NCBI RefSeq assembly: GCF_002374315.1
Contig: NZ_NWUX01000018.1
Coordinates: 39,453-95,046 of the forward strand
Direction: 5' to 3'
DNA: 55,594 nt
Origin: Vreelandella nigrificans
Lineage (GTDB): Bacteria > Pseudomonadota > Gammaproteobacteria > Pseudomonadales > Halomonadaceae
The notes below the pieces were generated by a model that was not told the DNA's origin, did no database searches, and saw only the letters and a program-made list of their open reading frames with translations. A program made the translations under genes and the position numbers. Positions 1-8,327 of the stretch are shown in pieces; the stretch's first letter is position 1, and each line of letters opens with the position of its first letter.

Positions 1-1181
1 TCGTTAACCGCCGCCGAAGGCTTGGCCCATTGGGATTCGGGTAAGGGCTTCGACCACTCGGCTAACCAGTCGCTGGGCACAGCTTTGGGCAGGATATGCT
101 TCATACGGTATTCGGTGTACCAGTGGGCAAAACGGGCATGCTCCCACAGGCGCTTACGCCGAAAGCGCCGCCAGCGGGCCATGTCGTTAGTGCGTTCGCA
201 TTCAGCTTTTTCACGGGCCACATAAGCGTCGTACCACTTCACGCCCCATTCGCGGGCGGCAGGAGTGATGGCATCGGCGCCTTCTTCCATAAAGCGGCGA
301 ATGTACTCCCACTGGGACAGCGCCCCTGGCAGCCCGCCCACGCTAACGATGATGCCCGCCCCGGGCAGGGTGTAGCCAGGGCGCTCTGGATCAGGCGGCA
401 CCAGCGCAAAGGTCCAACCAAAGCCTGTGATCGCCCCTGGCCCGAGGCCCGGGTTAAAGGCACACATCGCGACGACATCTTCCCAAGGCACCAACACCGT
501 GCGCCGTTCGCGTTTGAATAATCGACAGATGGCGTCGTAAATAACAGGGTATACAAAGAGAAAGGCCATGGAAGAGGTGTGGATAATGAAGACCGTTAGC
601 GGAAACAAGTCTTCTGCTCCCCGCACCCAATCCCCCAATTCAACCACCACAATAAGCCCACTGCCCATGGCTATAGCTCCGAAGGTTGAAACTAGCCAGA
701 GATTTTGTGGGGCTGGAAACCAAAAACGACCGGGGGGCTCCACCACAAAGGCCACTTCACGGCGCTGGCGGTGCAAGCGAATAGGAGGTATGCGTTTGAG
801 TAGAGTGTTTAGCCAGACGATGCTTAGAATAAACACAAAAAGGAAACCGGCATAGAGCCCCCCTCCCCATACAGCTACTAGCTGAGGGTCAGGAGGAAAT
901 CCGCCGACCCCAACCCATATAACGAGGAATAACACCATAATAATGCTAGTACCCACGCTTAACGTATGCCCTGCCGTCATCATGCTATCCGGGCTAGCTC
1001 CCTGGCGAATATCCATGGTGGCCGCATCGTGGCGCACATCGATATGGGCCACATCCGCCGCGTGCTCGCTATCTGCGGGGAGCGGTAATGGGCTAAAGCA
1101 GTACTGCTCACCCCCGGCGCGGCTTTCCCGTTCGCCCGCCCGCATGGGGGGCAGAGCTTCTTTGAGGTTAGTGTTAAACAT
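1..1181 (-). CDS. DUF6708-like membrane protein, copy A (C-terminus beyond window)
   Basis: Open without a stop from the ATG at 1181 to the left edge (393 codons); by comparison with copy C at 2643-3971 about 48 codons are missing. Four hydrophobic segments lie in the first half (roughly residues 75-205), followed by a cytosolic-looking, Arg/Trp-rich C-terminal half with the VPWEDVVAMC motif just after KRERRTVL. This layout and the RQRREVAFV motif match, from memory, the DUF6708 family found beside T6SS effector genes. The N-terminal 70 residues and the C-terminal half are nearly identical to copy C, while the membrane region differs strongly. Inferred role: membrane-located immunity or accessory protein for the upstream VasX-like effector; this is not shown. 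The ribosome site is weak (AGCGGGAA). It follows an orphan tail of another copy at 1221-1286. Confidence 0.75.
   Translation of the reverse strand, partial: MFNTNLKEALPPMRAGERESRAGGEQYCFSPLPLPADSEHAADVAHIDVRHDAATMDIRQGASPDSMMTAGHTLSVGTSIIMVLFLVIWVGVGGFPPDPQLVAVWGGGLYAGFLFVFILSIVWLNTLLKRIPPIRLHRQRREVAFVVEPPGRFWFPAPQNLWLVSTFGAIAMGSGLIVVVELGDWVRGAEDLFPLTVFIIHTSSMAFLFVYPVIYDAICRLFKRERRTVLVPWEDVVAMCAFNPGLGPGAITGFGWTFALVPPDPERPGYTLPGAGIIVSVGGLPGALSQWEYIRRFMEEGADAITPAAREWGVKWYDAYVAREKAECERTNDMARWRRFRRKRLWEHARFAHWYTEYRMKHILPKAVPSDWLAEWSKPLPESQWAKPSAAVN
858..868 (-). repeat. Interrupted G tract in copy A
   Basis: Reads G4-A-G6 on the coding strand, encoding Trp-Gly-Gly-Gly in the second membrane segment. 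It occupies the same codons as the uninterrupted G11 tract of copy C, so copy A looks locked in frame. Confidence 0.8.
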
Positions 1182-1220
1182 CTGGTTTCCCGCTCACCGC
1201 TAGTCGTCATCAATCACTGT

Positions 1221-1286
1221 TCAGCCAACTCGTCTAAACGGAAAGGTGGGATAAGCCTGTTGGCTAGCGGCAGGCACTGCCACGCC
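1221..1286 (-). pseudogene. Orphan C-terminal tail of an A/C-type DUF6708 copy
   Basis: On the minus strand this encodes a 21-residue tail ending in a stop codon. It matches the last 22 residues of copy C (2643-2711), sharing AASQQAYPTFPFR. No matching 5' part exists. Directly upstream (1287-1322) is a copy of the leader that precedes gene B at 2434-2464, so a B-type start region is joined to an A/C-type tail. The simplest reading is a deletion or recombination scar inside a tandem array. Confidence 0.75.
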
Positions 1287-1319
1287 ATCATCATTGACGT
1301 CCTTATCGCCTTTTCATGT

Positions 1320-2436
1320 TTAGGCTTCGATTCCCTGCCGTCGGTAGGCCTCTGAAAATACCTTCTCGATGGGCAAGGCGGGGTCGGTTGCACGAATCCG
1401 CCTTACTTCTTCACACAGCCTTACCAATTCGTCGCTCGGCTTGGCCCACTGCTCTTCATCAAGTGGGTGTGACCACCTTGTCATTTTGGCAGGCAATACA
1501 TTGGGCCGCGTTTTTATTAACCGTTTGTTTTCCCTTTCGGTTAAATAGCCCGGCAAGTTCCAGAGCTGAATAATGTCAATCAGGTACCAGCAGCTCCAAT
1601 ATAACCAGCCGATTTCACCGTCAGCGCGGCGCTGATTAATACGGCGGCGGGCATTGCGCAGGGTATGCACGCCTTCCCAAGCCGGATCATTCTCTCCCCT
1701 GATAACGTTGGGGTCTTGCACCTCAGCAAGGGAATTGACCTCGTATTCCATATACGCACGGATCGCTTCCCAGTGGCTGATGGCCAGGGGCTTCGCAAAG
1801 GTCATAAATTCAAGTTTTAGCCACTGGCCGGTCTCTGGGTGTGCGTAACCAAACCCCATGCCGAACTGCTGCTGAACGCCGTACTGGGTGACACCACGGG
1901 CCTCGACTACCCAGGCCATCAGCGATTCCCAGGGAACGACCACTGTTTTATAGGTGCCTTCTAACACAAAGCAGACTTCCCGGCGTTGGCGATGAAATCG
2001 CACTGGGGGAGTATGCCGCAAACGGCTAAGGCCAATACAGTGCCCCAAATACATCAGCAAAAAACCAGCCCCCCCCCCCACCGAGGCCTACCCAAAAACC
2101 AAACTTGGCTAGCCATAAAATCAAATCAAATGGTGCATCAGGCATCATCAACCAAGCTAGGCTGGGCCCAAACAGAGCTGAAAATAGAAACAAGCCAAAC
2201 GCTACGCCGGTCAGCAGCTGCCAGCCATAAACATCGGAATATCCCCCACCCACGTCCAACCATGCCTCGTTGAGGGTGCTAATAGTACCGTTTAGATCCA
2301 GCGCTTGATGCCCCGTGGGCAAGGGCTTAGGTGCTAGATAAGTAATTTTGCCACTGGGAAAGGCCTGAGTATCCCCGGCCTGATGGGGCTGATTTTTATC
2401 AGGCTGGGGCAAGTCCGCTGCCTTTTGATTCATCAT
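1320..2436 (-). pseudogene. DUF6708-like protein, copy B, out of frame at a G11 tract (phase-off or broken)
   Basis: Starting at ATG 2436 (RBS AAGGACG, tandem ATG-ATG) the frame runs through two hydrophobic segments, meets 11 G at 2069-2079, and then stops at 2026 after 136 codons. The downstream frame to 1320 continues the family: PPVRFHRQRRE, VVVPWESLMAW and a C-terminal EEQWAKPS block. Removing one G fuses the two frames into one product of 371 residues, since 1117 minus 1 is divisible by three. It is shorter than copies A and C because the second pair of membrane segments is absent. Possible states are a reversible phase-off allele, a fixed pseudogene or a homopolymer read error. Inferred role as for copy A. 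Confidence 0.75.
2069..2079 (-). repeat. G11 homopolymer in copy B (candidate phase-variation tract)
   Basis: Eleven consecutive C on the plus strand, within the glycine-rich turn of the second membrane segment. Ten G would join the upstream and downstream frames, so the tract length decides whether a full-length protein is made. Slipped-strand mispairing at G tracts of this length is a known switching mechanism in other bacteria; its use here is inferred. Confidence 0.8.
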
Positions 2437-2461
2437 TAACGTCCTTGTCGCCTTTTCATGT

Positions 2462-2518
2462 TTAGGCTTCGATACCCTGCCAACGATAGGCTTCTGCAAA
2501 TACCTTCTCAATGGGCAA
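2462..2518 (-). pseudogene. Orphan C-terminal tail of a B-type DUF6708 copy
   Basis: Minus-strand reading gives an 18-residue tail plus stop. It matches the end of copy B at 1320-1376 with two differences (ending AYRWQGIEA versus AYRRQGIEA). Homology stops abruptly upstream of the shared LPIEKVF. The tail sits directly before the gene B leader and shares its downstream spacer with the true gene B end, so it is a leftover of a further B-like copy. Confidence 0.75.
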
Positions 2519-2531
2519 GACCGGCCTCCAT

Positions 2532-2569
2532 TAGTTTTGCCAGTGGAGTTCGTGAAGTTCACAAAACTA
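2532..2569. repeat. Nested inverted repeat in the spacer between copies C and B
   Basis: TAGTTTTG at 2532-2539 is inverted as CAAAACTA at 2562-2569, and an 11-nt palindrome GTGAAGTTCAC sits inside at 2552-2562. It lies in a roughly 120-nt spacer (2519-2642) with no coding signal. It could be an excision footprint or an operator; neither can be shown. Confidence 0.35.
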
Positions 2570-2642
2570 GCACTTCTAATCTTGGCCTCGGCGGTATGTT
2601 GTGGTTCATTGAACCCTGCTTATGAAGCCGCTCCTCATTTAG

Positions 2643-3971
2643 TCACTGCGCATTCGCTCTAAACGGAAACGTAGGGTAAGCCTGTTGGCTAGCGGCAGGC
2701 TCTGCCACGCCAAAACGCTTTTCGATATCGCCCATTTCAATAAACTTTTCGCCGCGCTGGTAAGCGGCACGTAAATGCTCGCTAAGTTCGTTAACCGCCG
2801 CCGAAGGCTTGGCCCATTGGGATTCGGGTAAGGGCTTCGACCACTCGGCTAACCAGTCGCTGGGCACGGCTTTGGGCAGGATATGCTTCATACGGTATTC
2901 GGTGTACCAGTGGGCGAAGCGGGCATGTTCCCATATCCGCTTGCGCCGGAAGCGCCGCCAGCGGGCCATGTCGTTGGTGCGTTCGCATTCGGCTTTTTCG
3001 CGAGCTACATAGGCGTTGTACCACTCTACGCCCCACTCTTTGGCAGAAGGGGTAATGGCATCGGCACCTTCTTCCATAAAGCGGCGAATATACTCCCACT
3101 GGGCCAGCGCGCCTGGAAGGCCACCCACGCTAACCATGATGCCCGCACCCGGCAATGTATAGCCTGGGCGTTCCGGATCAGGCGGTAGCAGCGCGAAATT
3201 CCAGCCAAAGCCGGTGATCGCCCCTGGCCCGAGGCCGGGATTAAAACCACACATCGCGACAACATCTTCCCAGGGCACCAATACCGTGCGCCGCTCGCGT
3301 TTGAATAGCCGACAGATGGCGTCATAAACCGGCGGGTAAACGTAGAAAAAGGCCATGGCGCCGATATGCAGTAGCGTTAAACCCAGCGGAAAGCCCTCCC
3401 GAGCACCACGTAACCATTCGCCAATCTCAATTACCCCCATGAACCCTGACGCTATTACGGCAATGCCTACGATGGCCATTAACCAAAGATTTTGAGGCGC
3501 AGGCAGCCAAAAGCGGCCGGGAGGATTTACCACAAACGCTGCCTCACGTCGCTGGCGATTTAAACGAATCGGCGGAACACGCTTAAGTGCCAAGTTAACC
3601 GCAACAATGCCCGTGATAAGCACCCACAGAAAAACAGTATAGAGCCCCCCCCCCCATCCTATAAGCACCATGTCGTACAAAGAGTTTTTAGTAATGGCAA
3701 TAAAAAACAGCAACAGCCCGAAGCCGTTCATAAACATGGCCCCCACACTCAATACATGCCCCGCCGTCATCAAGCTTTCCGGGCTCCCCCCCTGGCGAAT
3801 ATCCATGGTGACCGCATCGTGACGCACATCGAGATGCGCCACATCCACCGCATGCTCGCTACCTGTCGGTAGCGGCAGAGGGCTAAAGCAGTACTGTTCT
3901 CCCCCTGCACGGCTTTCATGCTCGCCCGCGCGCATGGGGGGCAGAGCTTCTTTGGGTTGGGTGTTAAACAT
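2643..3971 (-). CDS. DUF6708-like membrane protein, copy C, with in-frame G11 tract
   Basis: 442 residues. The ATG at 3971 follows a good ribosome site (AAGGAAGAG) 13 nt after the effector stop, so it is probably co-transcribed with the effector. The N-terminal 75 residues are soluble, then come four membrane segments (about 76-95, 101-125, 157-178, 190-215). A basic, Trp-rich cytosolic half with KRERRTVLVPWEDVVAMC follows. Gly107-109 are encoded inside an uninterrupted run of 11 G. The family resembles DUF6708, known from T6SS effector loci. Its position directly after the effector and its membrane topology suggest an immunity or accessory protein for a membrane-active toxin (inference). A membrane-embedded partner needed for effector loading is the alternative. 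Confidence 0.8.
   Translation of the reverse strand: MFNTQPKEALPPMRAGEHESRAGGEQYCFSPLPLPTGSEHAVDVAHLDVRHDAVTMDIRQGGSPESLMTAGHVLSVGAMFMNGFGLLLFFIAITKNSLYDMVLIGWGGGLYTVFLWVLITGIVAVNLALKRVPPIRLNRQRREAAFVVNPPGRFWLPAPQNLWLMAIVGIAVIASGFMGVIEIGEWLRGAREGFPLGLTLLHIGAMAFFYVYPPVYDAICRLFKRERRTVLVPWEDVVAMCGFNPGLGPGAITGFGWNFALLPPDPERPGYTLPGAGIMVSVGGLPGALAQWEYIRRFMEEGADAITPSAKEWGVEWYNAYVAREKAECERTNDMARWRRFRRKRIWEHARFAHWYTEYRMKHILPKAVPSDWLAEWSKPLPESQWAKPSAAVNELSEHLRAAYQRGEKFIEMGDIEKRFGVAEPAASQQAYPTFPFRANAQ
3645..3655 (-). repeat. G11 homopolymer in copy C (candidate phase-variation tract)
   Basis: Eleven uninterrupted G on the coding strand, spanning Trp106-Gly109 of copy C. The frame is open at this length. 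It is homologous in position to the G11 of copy B, where the frame is closed, and to the interrupted tract of copy A. Confidence 0.8.
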
Positions 3972-3984
3972 AACTCTTCCTTGT

Positions 3985-6900
3985 TTAGGACGTCCAGGGC
4001 GTTAGCGGCATACTTGGCCAAGTACCGAGTCTATTGCTATACCAACTATTTTCGAGTGCGTTTAGCTCGCGCCACTCCCCCCGCAGCACACGGCCGCGGT
4101 GGTGCAACTCATAAACGCTGGTGGTCGATTCGCCGTTGAGGCTTGAACGCACCACCAGCCGAACATAATAGTACTGGCTTAGCGCTTCCGGCGAAAAGTG
4201 ATAGGTGACTACGGTTCTGGTGCCTTCTGTTTGCTTGTAGGCATAAGCCAGCACATCCCGGGTCAGCTCTTCTTGGCCACCCATAGTACCGGCCCATAAA
4301 CCGAAAGAGAGATTTTCTTCTTCAGGTGGCTGACTACCGGGCATTGTCATCCGGAAGGCCAGATCAATAGCGGCGGGGCCAGGCCCAGGGCCAGCATGGG
4401 CTGCTGCTACCCCCTGGCGCTCGATGCTCGCTTCACTACCGCTTAGCTTGCCCAGTTCCTGCTCGTGCTTTTCAAGATTCCACTGCTTGCTGCGCAGCCC
4501 CCAGTAGCTGCGCTGGCACCAACTCTGCACCGGGCTTAGTGAAAAGCGGCTGGCCAGCAAGTCGCCCAGCACAAGTAACAGCGTGCTTGCCGCAACAAAC
4601 CAGCCCACTGGCCCCGAGAACTTCAGCAAAAGTAACCGCCACTGCGCTGCGGGGATACCCAGTATTTTGCCGAGACTGCTACTGGAAAAACCAAGAACCA
4701 GACCACCTGAAGCGGTACCTGCGGCCCCCGCAAGTGCCACATGGGTTGCCAAACGCTCCGCCTGTGTCTCGGCGCGCCCTAGCTTCTGCCCCTGCCTAAC
4801 CATCTCAAAAACACCGGCAACACCACCCAGAAGAGCAACAGCTCCCATTGCTCTATTGGCAGCCCGTGCCCAGCTTTCCAATTGAGCAGGGCTACCCGCT
4901 GCCGCTTTTAATTCAGCCTGGGCGACTTGCTGAAAAGCTCGGCCTTCATAAAGCTTGCGATGGCGGGTATCGACGATCATTTCTCTAATCGCCATAAGCG
5001 CTGCCGCTGTTGCTGTTGTCTGCGCGCCTGCATTACCAAAATGCTCCCAAAAATGCTCTTGCCCCCAGTTCTTGACCAGATCGCTCATAGCGACACAGGC
5101 AGTAATAGCACCTAAGGCTGACAAACTACCGTTCACCAACACCCCCACCGCGCGGGATACCGAAACCTCACTCTGCTCGTTACGAATCAGGGTATTTAGC
5201 GTGCTACGCATCGTTTCACGGGGCTGGTTGGCTAACTGTTTGAAGGCGTTTCGCTCAGCCAGCGCTGCGCGGGTAGCGTCTTGGCTTAATCCACTTAGTT
5301 TAAGGGCGTGGCTGCCGTTTTCATTACCGGGGAAACTATGATCTGCCAGTTCACCCAATGCCTCTCCCAGCAATTGCTGTTGCTGTTTGATTTCTAAACT
5401 TTTATCCCGGATTTTTCTCGCGTTGTATTGTTCAGCTGCGCGGCGATGGGCCTCGCTTGTACCCCGATGAACAGCGCGTTTTTTCTCTGCATCCCGTTCT
5501 TGTTTATATTGCTCCATTTCTTGTTCCAAGCGCTGGAGCTGTGATGAGGAGCGTTGTGCCTTGGTAATGGCCTGCTGTATCTTCCCTAGCACTGTTTGGT
5601 CGGGTATATCCCAGCCCATTTCAGGCAGTCCTAGGCGCTCAAGAAACATTAGCCGCTGCCCTTCCGGCAACATGCCCGCTAGGTTGGCAAAGCGCTGGGG
5701 CATCTCCAACTGCGTCGCGTCGTCAAGCAGCGTTTTGATCACCGCTTCACCCAACATCTTCTCTTTAGCACTGACTTCCCCAGCAATATCCGCTACTACA
5801 TCATCAGCCAGGCCCTCAATGCTACGGAAGCGCAGGCCTGCTTGCTGCTCGATAGTGCTCCGCCACGTTTGATAACTGCCTAGTGCGCCTGAGGCAGTTA
5901 TCAATGCCGCCGCCTGCGTTAAGGCCTTTTGTGAGCCATCCAGTTCGGATAGGAAAGTGTCAATAAAAGTGTCGGTAGGAATAAAGTGAAGCAAGTGCCC
6001 CGTATTGGGGGTATCGCCCATATAATACTGAGCAAGGAAATTATCTTGTCCACAAAACAATAGCGTTTCGAAAGCGTACTTCTCGATTTTACACGTCAGT
6101 TTTATATGCAGGTCTACTTCCCGATCCAGTACCAGTGCATAGTCGTGCCATGCGGGTAATAGCCGAGCTAAATCCTGCCCTATCGCTCGATAAGCCGATT
6201 GCCAACTCTCCTCAAGGCCGTTGGCGTAGGCTAGAAAATTTTCCATGTCCTGCTGACGAATGACATCCACAATGCCGTTGGGTGCCAGCGCGTAGTTGCC
6301 GCCAATAACTTCATTGAAATGAGCCTGCTCGCTTTGCTCGACAAACGATTTAACTGCGTCTGCATCCGTGCCTAGATTTCCCGCTATGTGCTGACTGAGC
6401 TCATCGATATCGTTCTCGATAGGTTGCAAGGCGATGCCAGTCACACCAGGATGGCCGCCGGAGCTTCGGGTGACCTCCTCTTTTCTTTCTCGGTGCTGCT
6501 CGTACAGGTCTGCCAGTTCACGAAGATCCGCTTGGTCATCACTATCAGCATTGCCTAGCCAGTCAGGAATATTACCTTGGCCTGCATTGGCAGCATGAGG
6601 GGTAAAGTCGATGGTCATCAGGCCATCAATCGTGCGCGCAGCAAAGTTCTCGGTCTGATACTTATTGTGCCAATTGCCTTGCTGGTCGGAAGCTTTCGCC
6701 CAAGCTTGAGCTAAGTCTTTTAACCGCCCGGTAATATCCTCAACAATTAAACAAGCACTATCTAGCTTATACTCGCTCTCTATTGCTGCTGTAATGCTAC
6801 TCGCCGCAGCAAGCTGCCACTCGTTGTCCTCTCCTTCAGACTCACACCATGGGTAGCTACCCATATCTAGTTCGTTGTGTTCGCCTGGATGCTCCGGAGC

Positions 6901-7434
6901 ATCAGGGGTAGGTAGATGCTCACCAACGTCATCAGCTAAAGCACTCGCTAGATCGTCAGGATTGAGCAGGTGCGCCGTACCGTTGCCTGGGCAGTAGGCC
7001 CCCACGTTCACACGCATCATGGCTTGCTCTCGAAACGCCTCATGCTGCAACATGGAAATATGCAACGGCGTTAGTTCAAGTGGGCTATAGAGCACTTGCA
7101 CCGAGCCTTCTCGCTTTACAATGATGGTATCGCCGCTGCCATCTGGTTCCACCTTGAATACCTGCACCTCATCTGGCGATATACTGTGTACCAGATAGAG
7201 CCAACCACTTCGGATAGGCCGAATGCCTGACCGACGATAGGAACCATCAAACACTGGGGAAAACCCTGGAACTTGGCAGGCAAGCTCAGCCTCGTTTGTT
7301 TCAGCAAGGGCGTAACGTACTGGAACTAGTTGAAGGTCTGGTAGCATCAACGCACACTGGCCTTGTTCTTGGCCAGGGTCGTTATCAGGCTGGCTATCCG
7401 CGACGCGCTGTGCTTCCTCCATAGAACGGCTCAT
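3985..7434 (-). CDS. VasX-like / BTH_I2691-family T6SS effector, predicted membrane-active
   Basis: 1149 residues. The N-terminus (about 28-110: LMLPDLQLVPVRYALAE, then GIRPIRSGWLYLVH) matches the conserved N-terminal region of VasX-type T6SS toxins. The middle part is soluble, with a long charged coiled coil at about 615-690. Hydrophobic segments follow at about 763-785, 862-880, 897-925 and 940-965. A beta-rich tail follows (about 1040-1149). VasX of Vibrio cholerae is a pore-forming effector, so membrane permeabilisation in target cells is the likely action (inference by family). The ATG overlaps the stop of the DUF4123 gene by 4 nt (ATGA), which couples effector to adaptor. No catalytic motif of a lipase or nuclease is visible. 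Downstream lies the DUF6708-like array. Confidence 0.85.
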   Translation of the reverse strand: MSRSMEEAQRVADSQPDNDPGQEQGQCALMLPDLQLVPVRYALAETNEAELACQVPGFSPVFDGSYRRSGIRPIRSGWLYLVHSISPDEVQVFKVEPDGSGDTIIVKREGSVQVLYSPLELTPLHISMLQHEAFREQAMMRVNVGAYCPGNGTAHLLNPDDLASALADDVGEHLPTPDAPEHPGEHNELDMGSYPWCESEGEDNEWQLAAASSITAAIESEYKLDSACLIVEDITGRLKDLAQAWAKASDQQGNWHNKYQTENFAARTIDGLMTIDFTPHAANAGQGNIPDWLGNADSDDQADLRELADLYEQHRERKEEVTRSSGGHPGVTGIALQPIENDIDELSQHIAGNLGTDADAVKSFVEQSEQAHFNEVIGGNYALAPNGIVDVIRQQDMENFLAYANGLEESWQSAYRAIGQDLARLLPAWHDYALVLDREVDLHIKLTCKIEKYAFETLLFCGQDNFLAQYYMGDTPNTGHLLHFIPTDTFIDTFLSELDGSQKALTQAAALITASGALGSYQTWRSTIEQQAGLRFRSIEGLADDVVADIAGEVSAKEKMLGEAVIKTLLDDATQLEMPQRFANLAGMLPEGQRLMFLERLGLPEMGWDIPDQTVLGKIQQAITKAQRSSSQLQRLEQEMEQYKQERDAEKKRAVHRGTSEAHRRAAEQYNARKIRDKSLEIKQQQQLLGEALGELADHSFPGNENGSHALKLSGLSQDATRAALAERNAFKQLANQPRETMRSTLNTLIRNEQSEVSVSRAVGVLVNGSLSALGAITACVAMSDLVKNWGQEHFWEHFGNAGAQTTATAAALMAIREMIVDTRHRKLYEGRAFQQVAQAELKAAAGSPAQLESWARAANRAMGAVALLGGVAGVFEMVRQGQKLGRAETQAERLATHVALAGAAGTASGGLVLGFSSSSLGKILGIPAAQWRLLLLKFSGPVGWFVAASTLLLVLGDLLASRFSLSPVQSWCQRSYWGLRSKQWNLEKHEQELGKLSGSEASIERQGVAAAHAGPGPGPAAIDLAFRMTMPGSQPPEEENLSFGLWAGTMGGQEELTRDVLAYAYKQTEGTRTVVTYHFSPEALSQYYYVRLVVRSSLNGESTTSVYELHHRGRVLRGEWRELNALENSWYSNRLGTWPSMPLTPWTS

Positions 7435-8324
7435 AGTTGTGCCTCCATGTTCAGTCGCCGCTGAGAAGCTTCAGCAGCGGCTTTTAATCGTTCCATTGGT
7501 GCTCGGTGATCTGGCCGCAGTAGCTCTAACGCGATATCAGGCATAGATTGCTCATCCAACGCCTTTTCACCATATGTTCCCAAAATATTGGCCATGTAAT
7601 AGTGTGCTCGCCGCCCAGTAAAGCCTAACTCACGCGTGATACTGATGATCTTCTTCGCAGCGTTTATGCTCGTTTCCTGCTCCCGCAACAAAGGGCTATC
7701 TGCAAAAAAAGTGTCAAGATGTTTCGCTAACTCCTGAGCAAAGCGCTGCCAAGCAATTGGGCTGAGTGCGTCAAGGTGCATTTGCTGAAGTGGGAACCTC
7801 TCTTTACGCTGAGCAAGTTCTGAGTGCTCATTATTGACTTGATACCAACGGACTACCCCATGCTCATTGATGGGTAGCCAGACGGCATCAAACAGGCCTA
7901 ACAACTCACTCGTTGAAGGCGAACACTCCACACTGAGGAGACATTTCATCACGTCAGGAGAGCCTACCCTGAGGACTTTTTCACCTTCTTGAGGATGCTC
8001 AACAAAGAGCAGCCACCGCAGGTGTTGCAAAAGCTCATCAAACGGAGCAGAACTTATGAAAACCCAGCCCCATTGACTCTCTGCCCCCTCTTGAAGAAAT
8101 ATTTTCCAGAGGGGGTCATTGTCTTGGAGCTTTACCAAACAAGGCGAAATGCTTCGGCACCCCTCCAGCGGCGTATCCAAATAGATAGGTTCGTAAACAG
8201 GAGTCTCAGCGTGCTCATAAAGCCACTTTTCCAGAGGCTCCAACTTGAGGCCATCAAGTACCAGATAACACTCCTGCCCATTACCGGCCTGCAAGGGAAG
8301 CGAAACGGCCTGCCGTACTTCCAT
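7431..8324 (-). CDS. DUF4123 T6SS effector adaptor (Tap/TEC type)
   Basis: 297 residues, located between vgrG (3-nt gap) and the effector gene (4-nt overlap). The N-terminus reads as a DUF4123 domain: CYLVLDGLKLEPLEKWLYE, the YLDTPLEGCRSISPCLVKL block, WGWVFISS, then a basic and acidic C-terminus. DUF4123 proteins bind a cognate effector and load it onto VgrG without being secreted themselves. The gene order vgrG-DUF4123-effector is the standard signature of that function, so this protein should be specific for the VasX-like effector. No signal peptide or membrane segment is visible, as expected for a cytoplasmic chaperone. Confidence 0.85.
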   Translation of the reverse strand: MEVRQAVSLPLQAGNGQECYLVLDGLKLEPLEKWLYEHAETPVYEPIYLDTPLEGCRSISPCLVKLQDNDPLWKIFLQEGAESQWGWVFISSAPFDELLQHLRWLLFVEHPQEGEKVLRVGSPDVMKCLLSVECSPSTSELLGLFDAVWLPINEHGVVRWYQVNNEHSELAQRKERFPLQQMHLDALSPIAWQRFAQELAKHLDTFFADSPLLREQETSINAAKKIISITRELGFTGRRAHYYMANILGTYGEKALDEQSMPDIALELLRPDHRAPMERLKAAAEASQRRLNMEAQL

Positions 8325-8327
8325 GCT

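Noticed and set aside
96..521. Plus-strand frame conserved between copy A and copy C (also at 2883-3188)
   Set aside because: Its conservation comes from the minus-strand duplicated genes; the reading frame is not itself supported.
2437..2562. Upstream extension of gene B to an ATG at 2562
   Set aside because: The extra residues are the orphan B-type tail read in another frame. The tandem ATG at 2436 has a good ribosome site and an in-frame fusion length.
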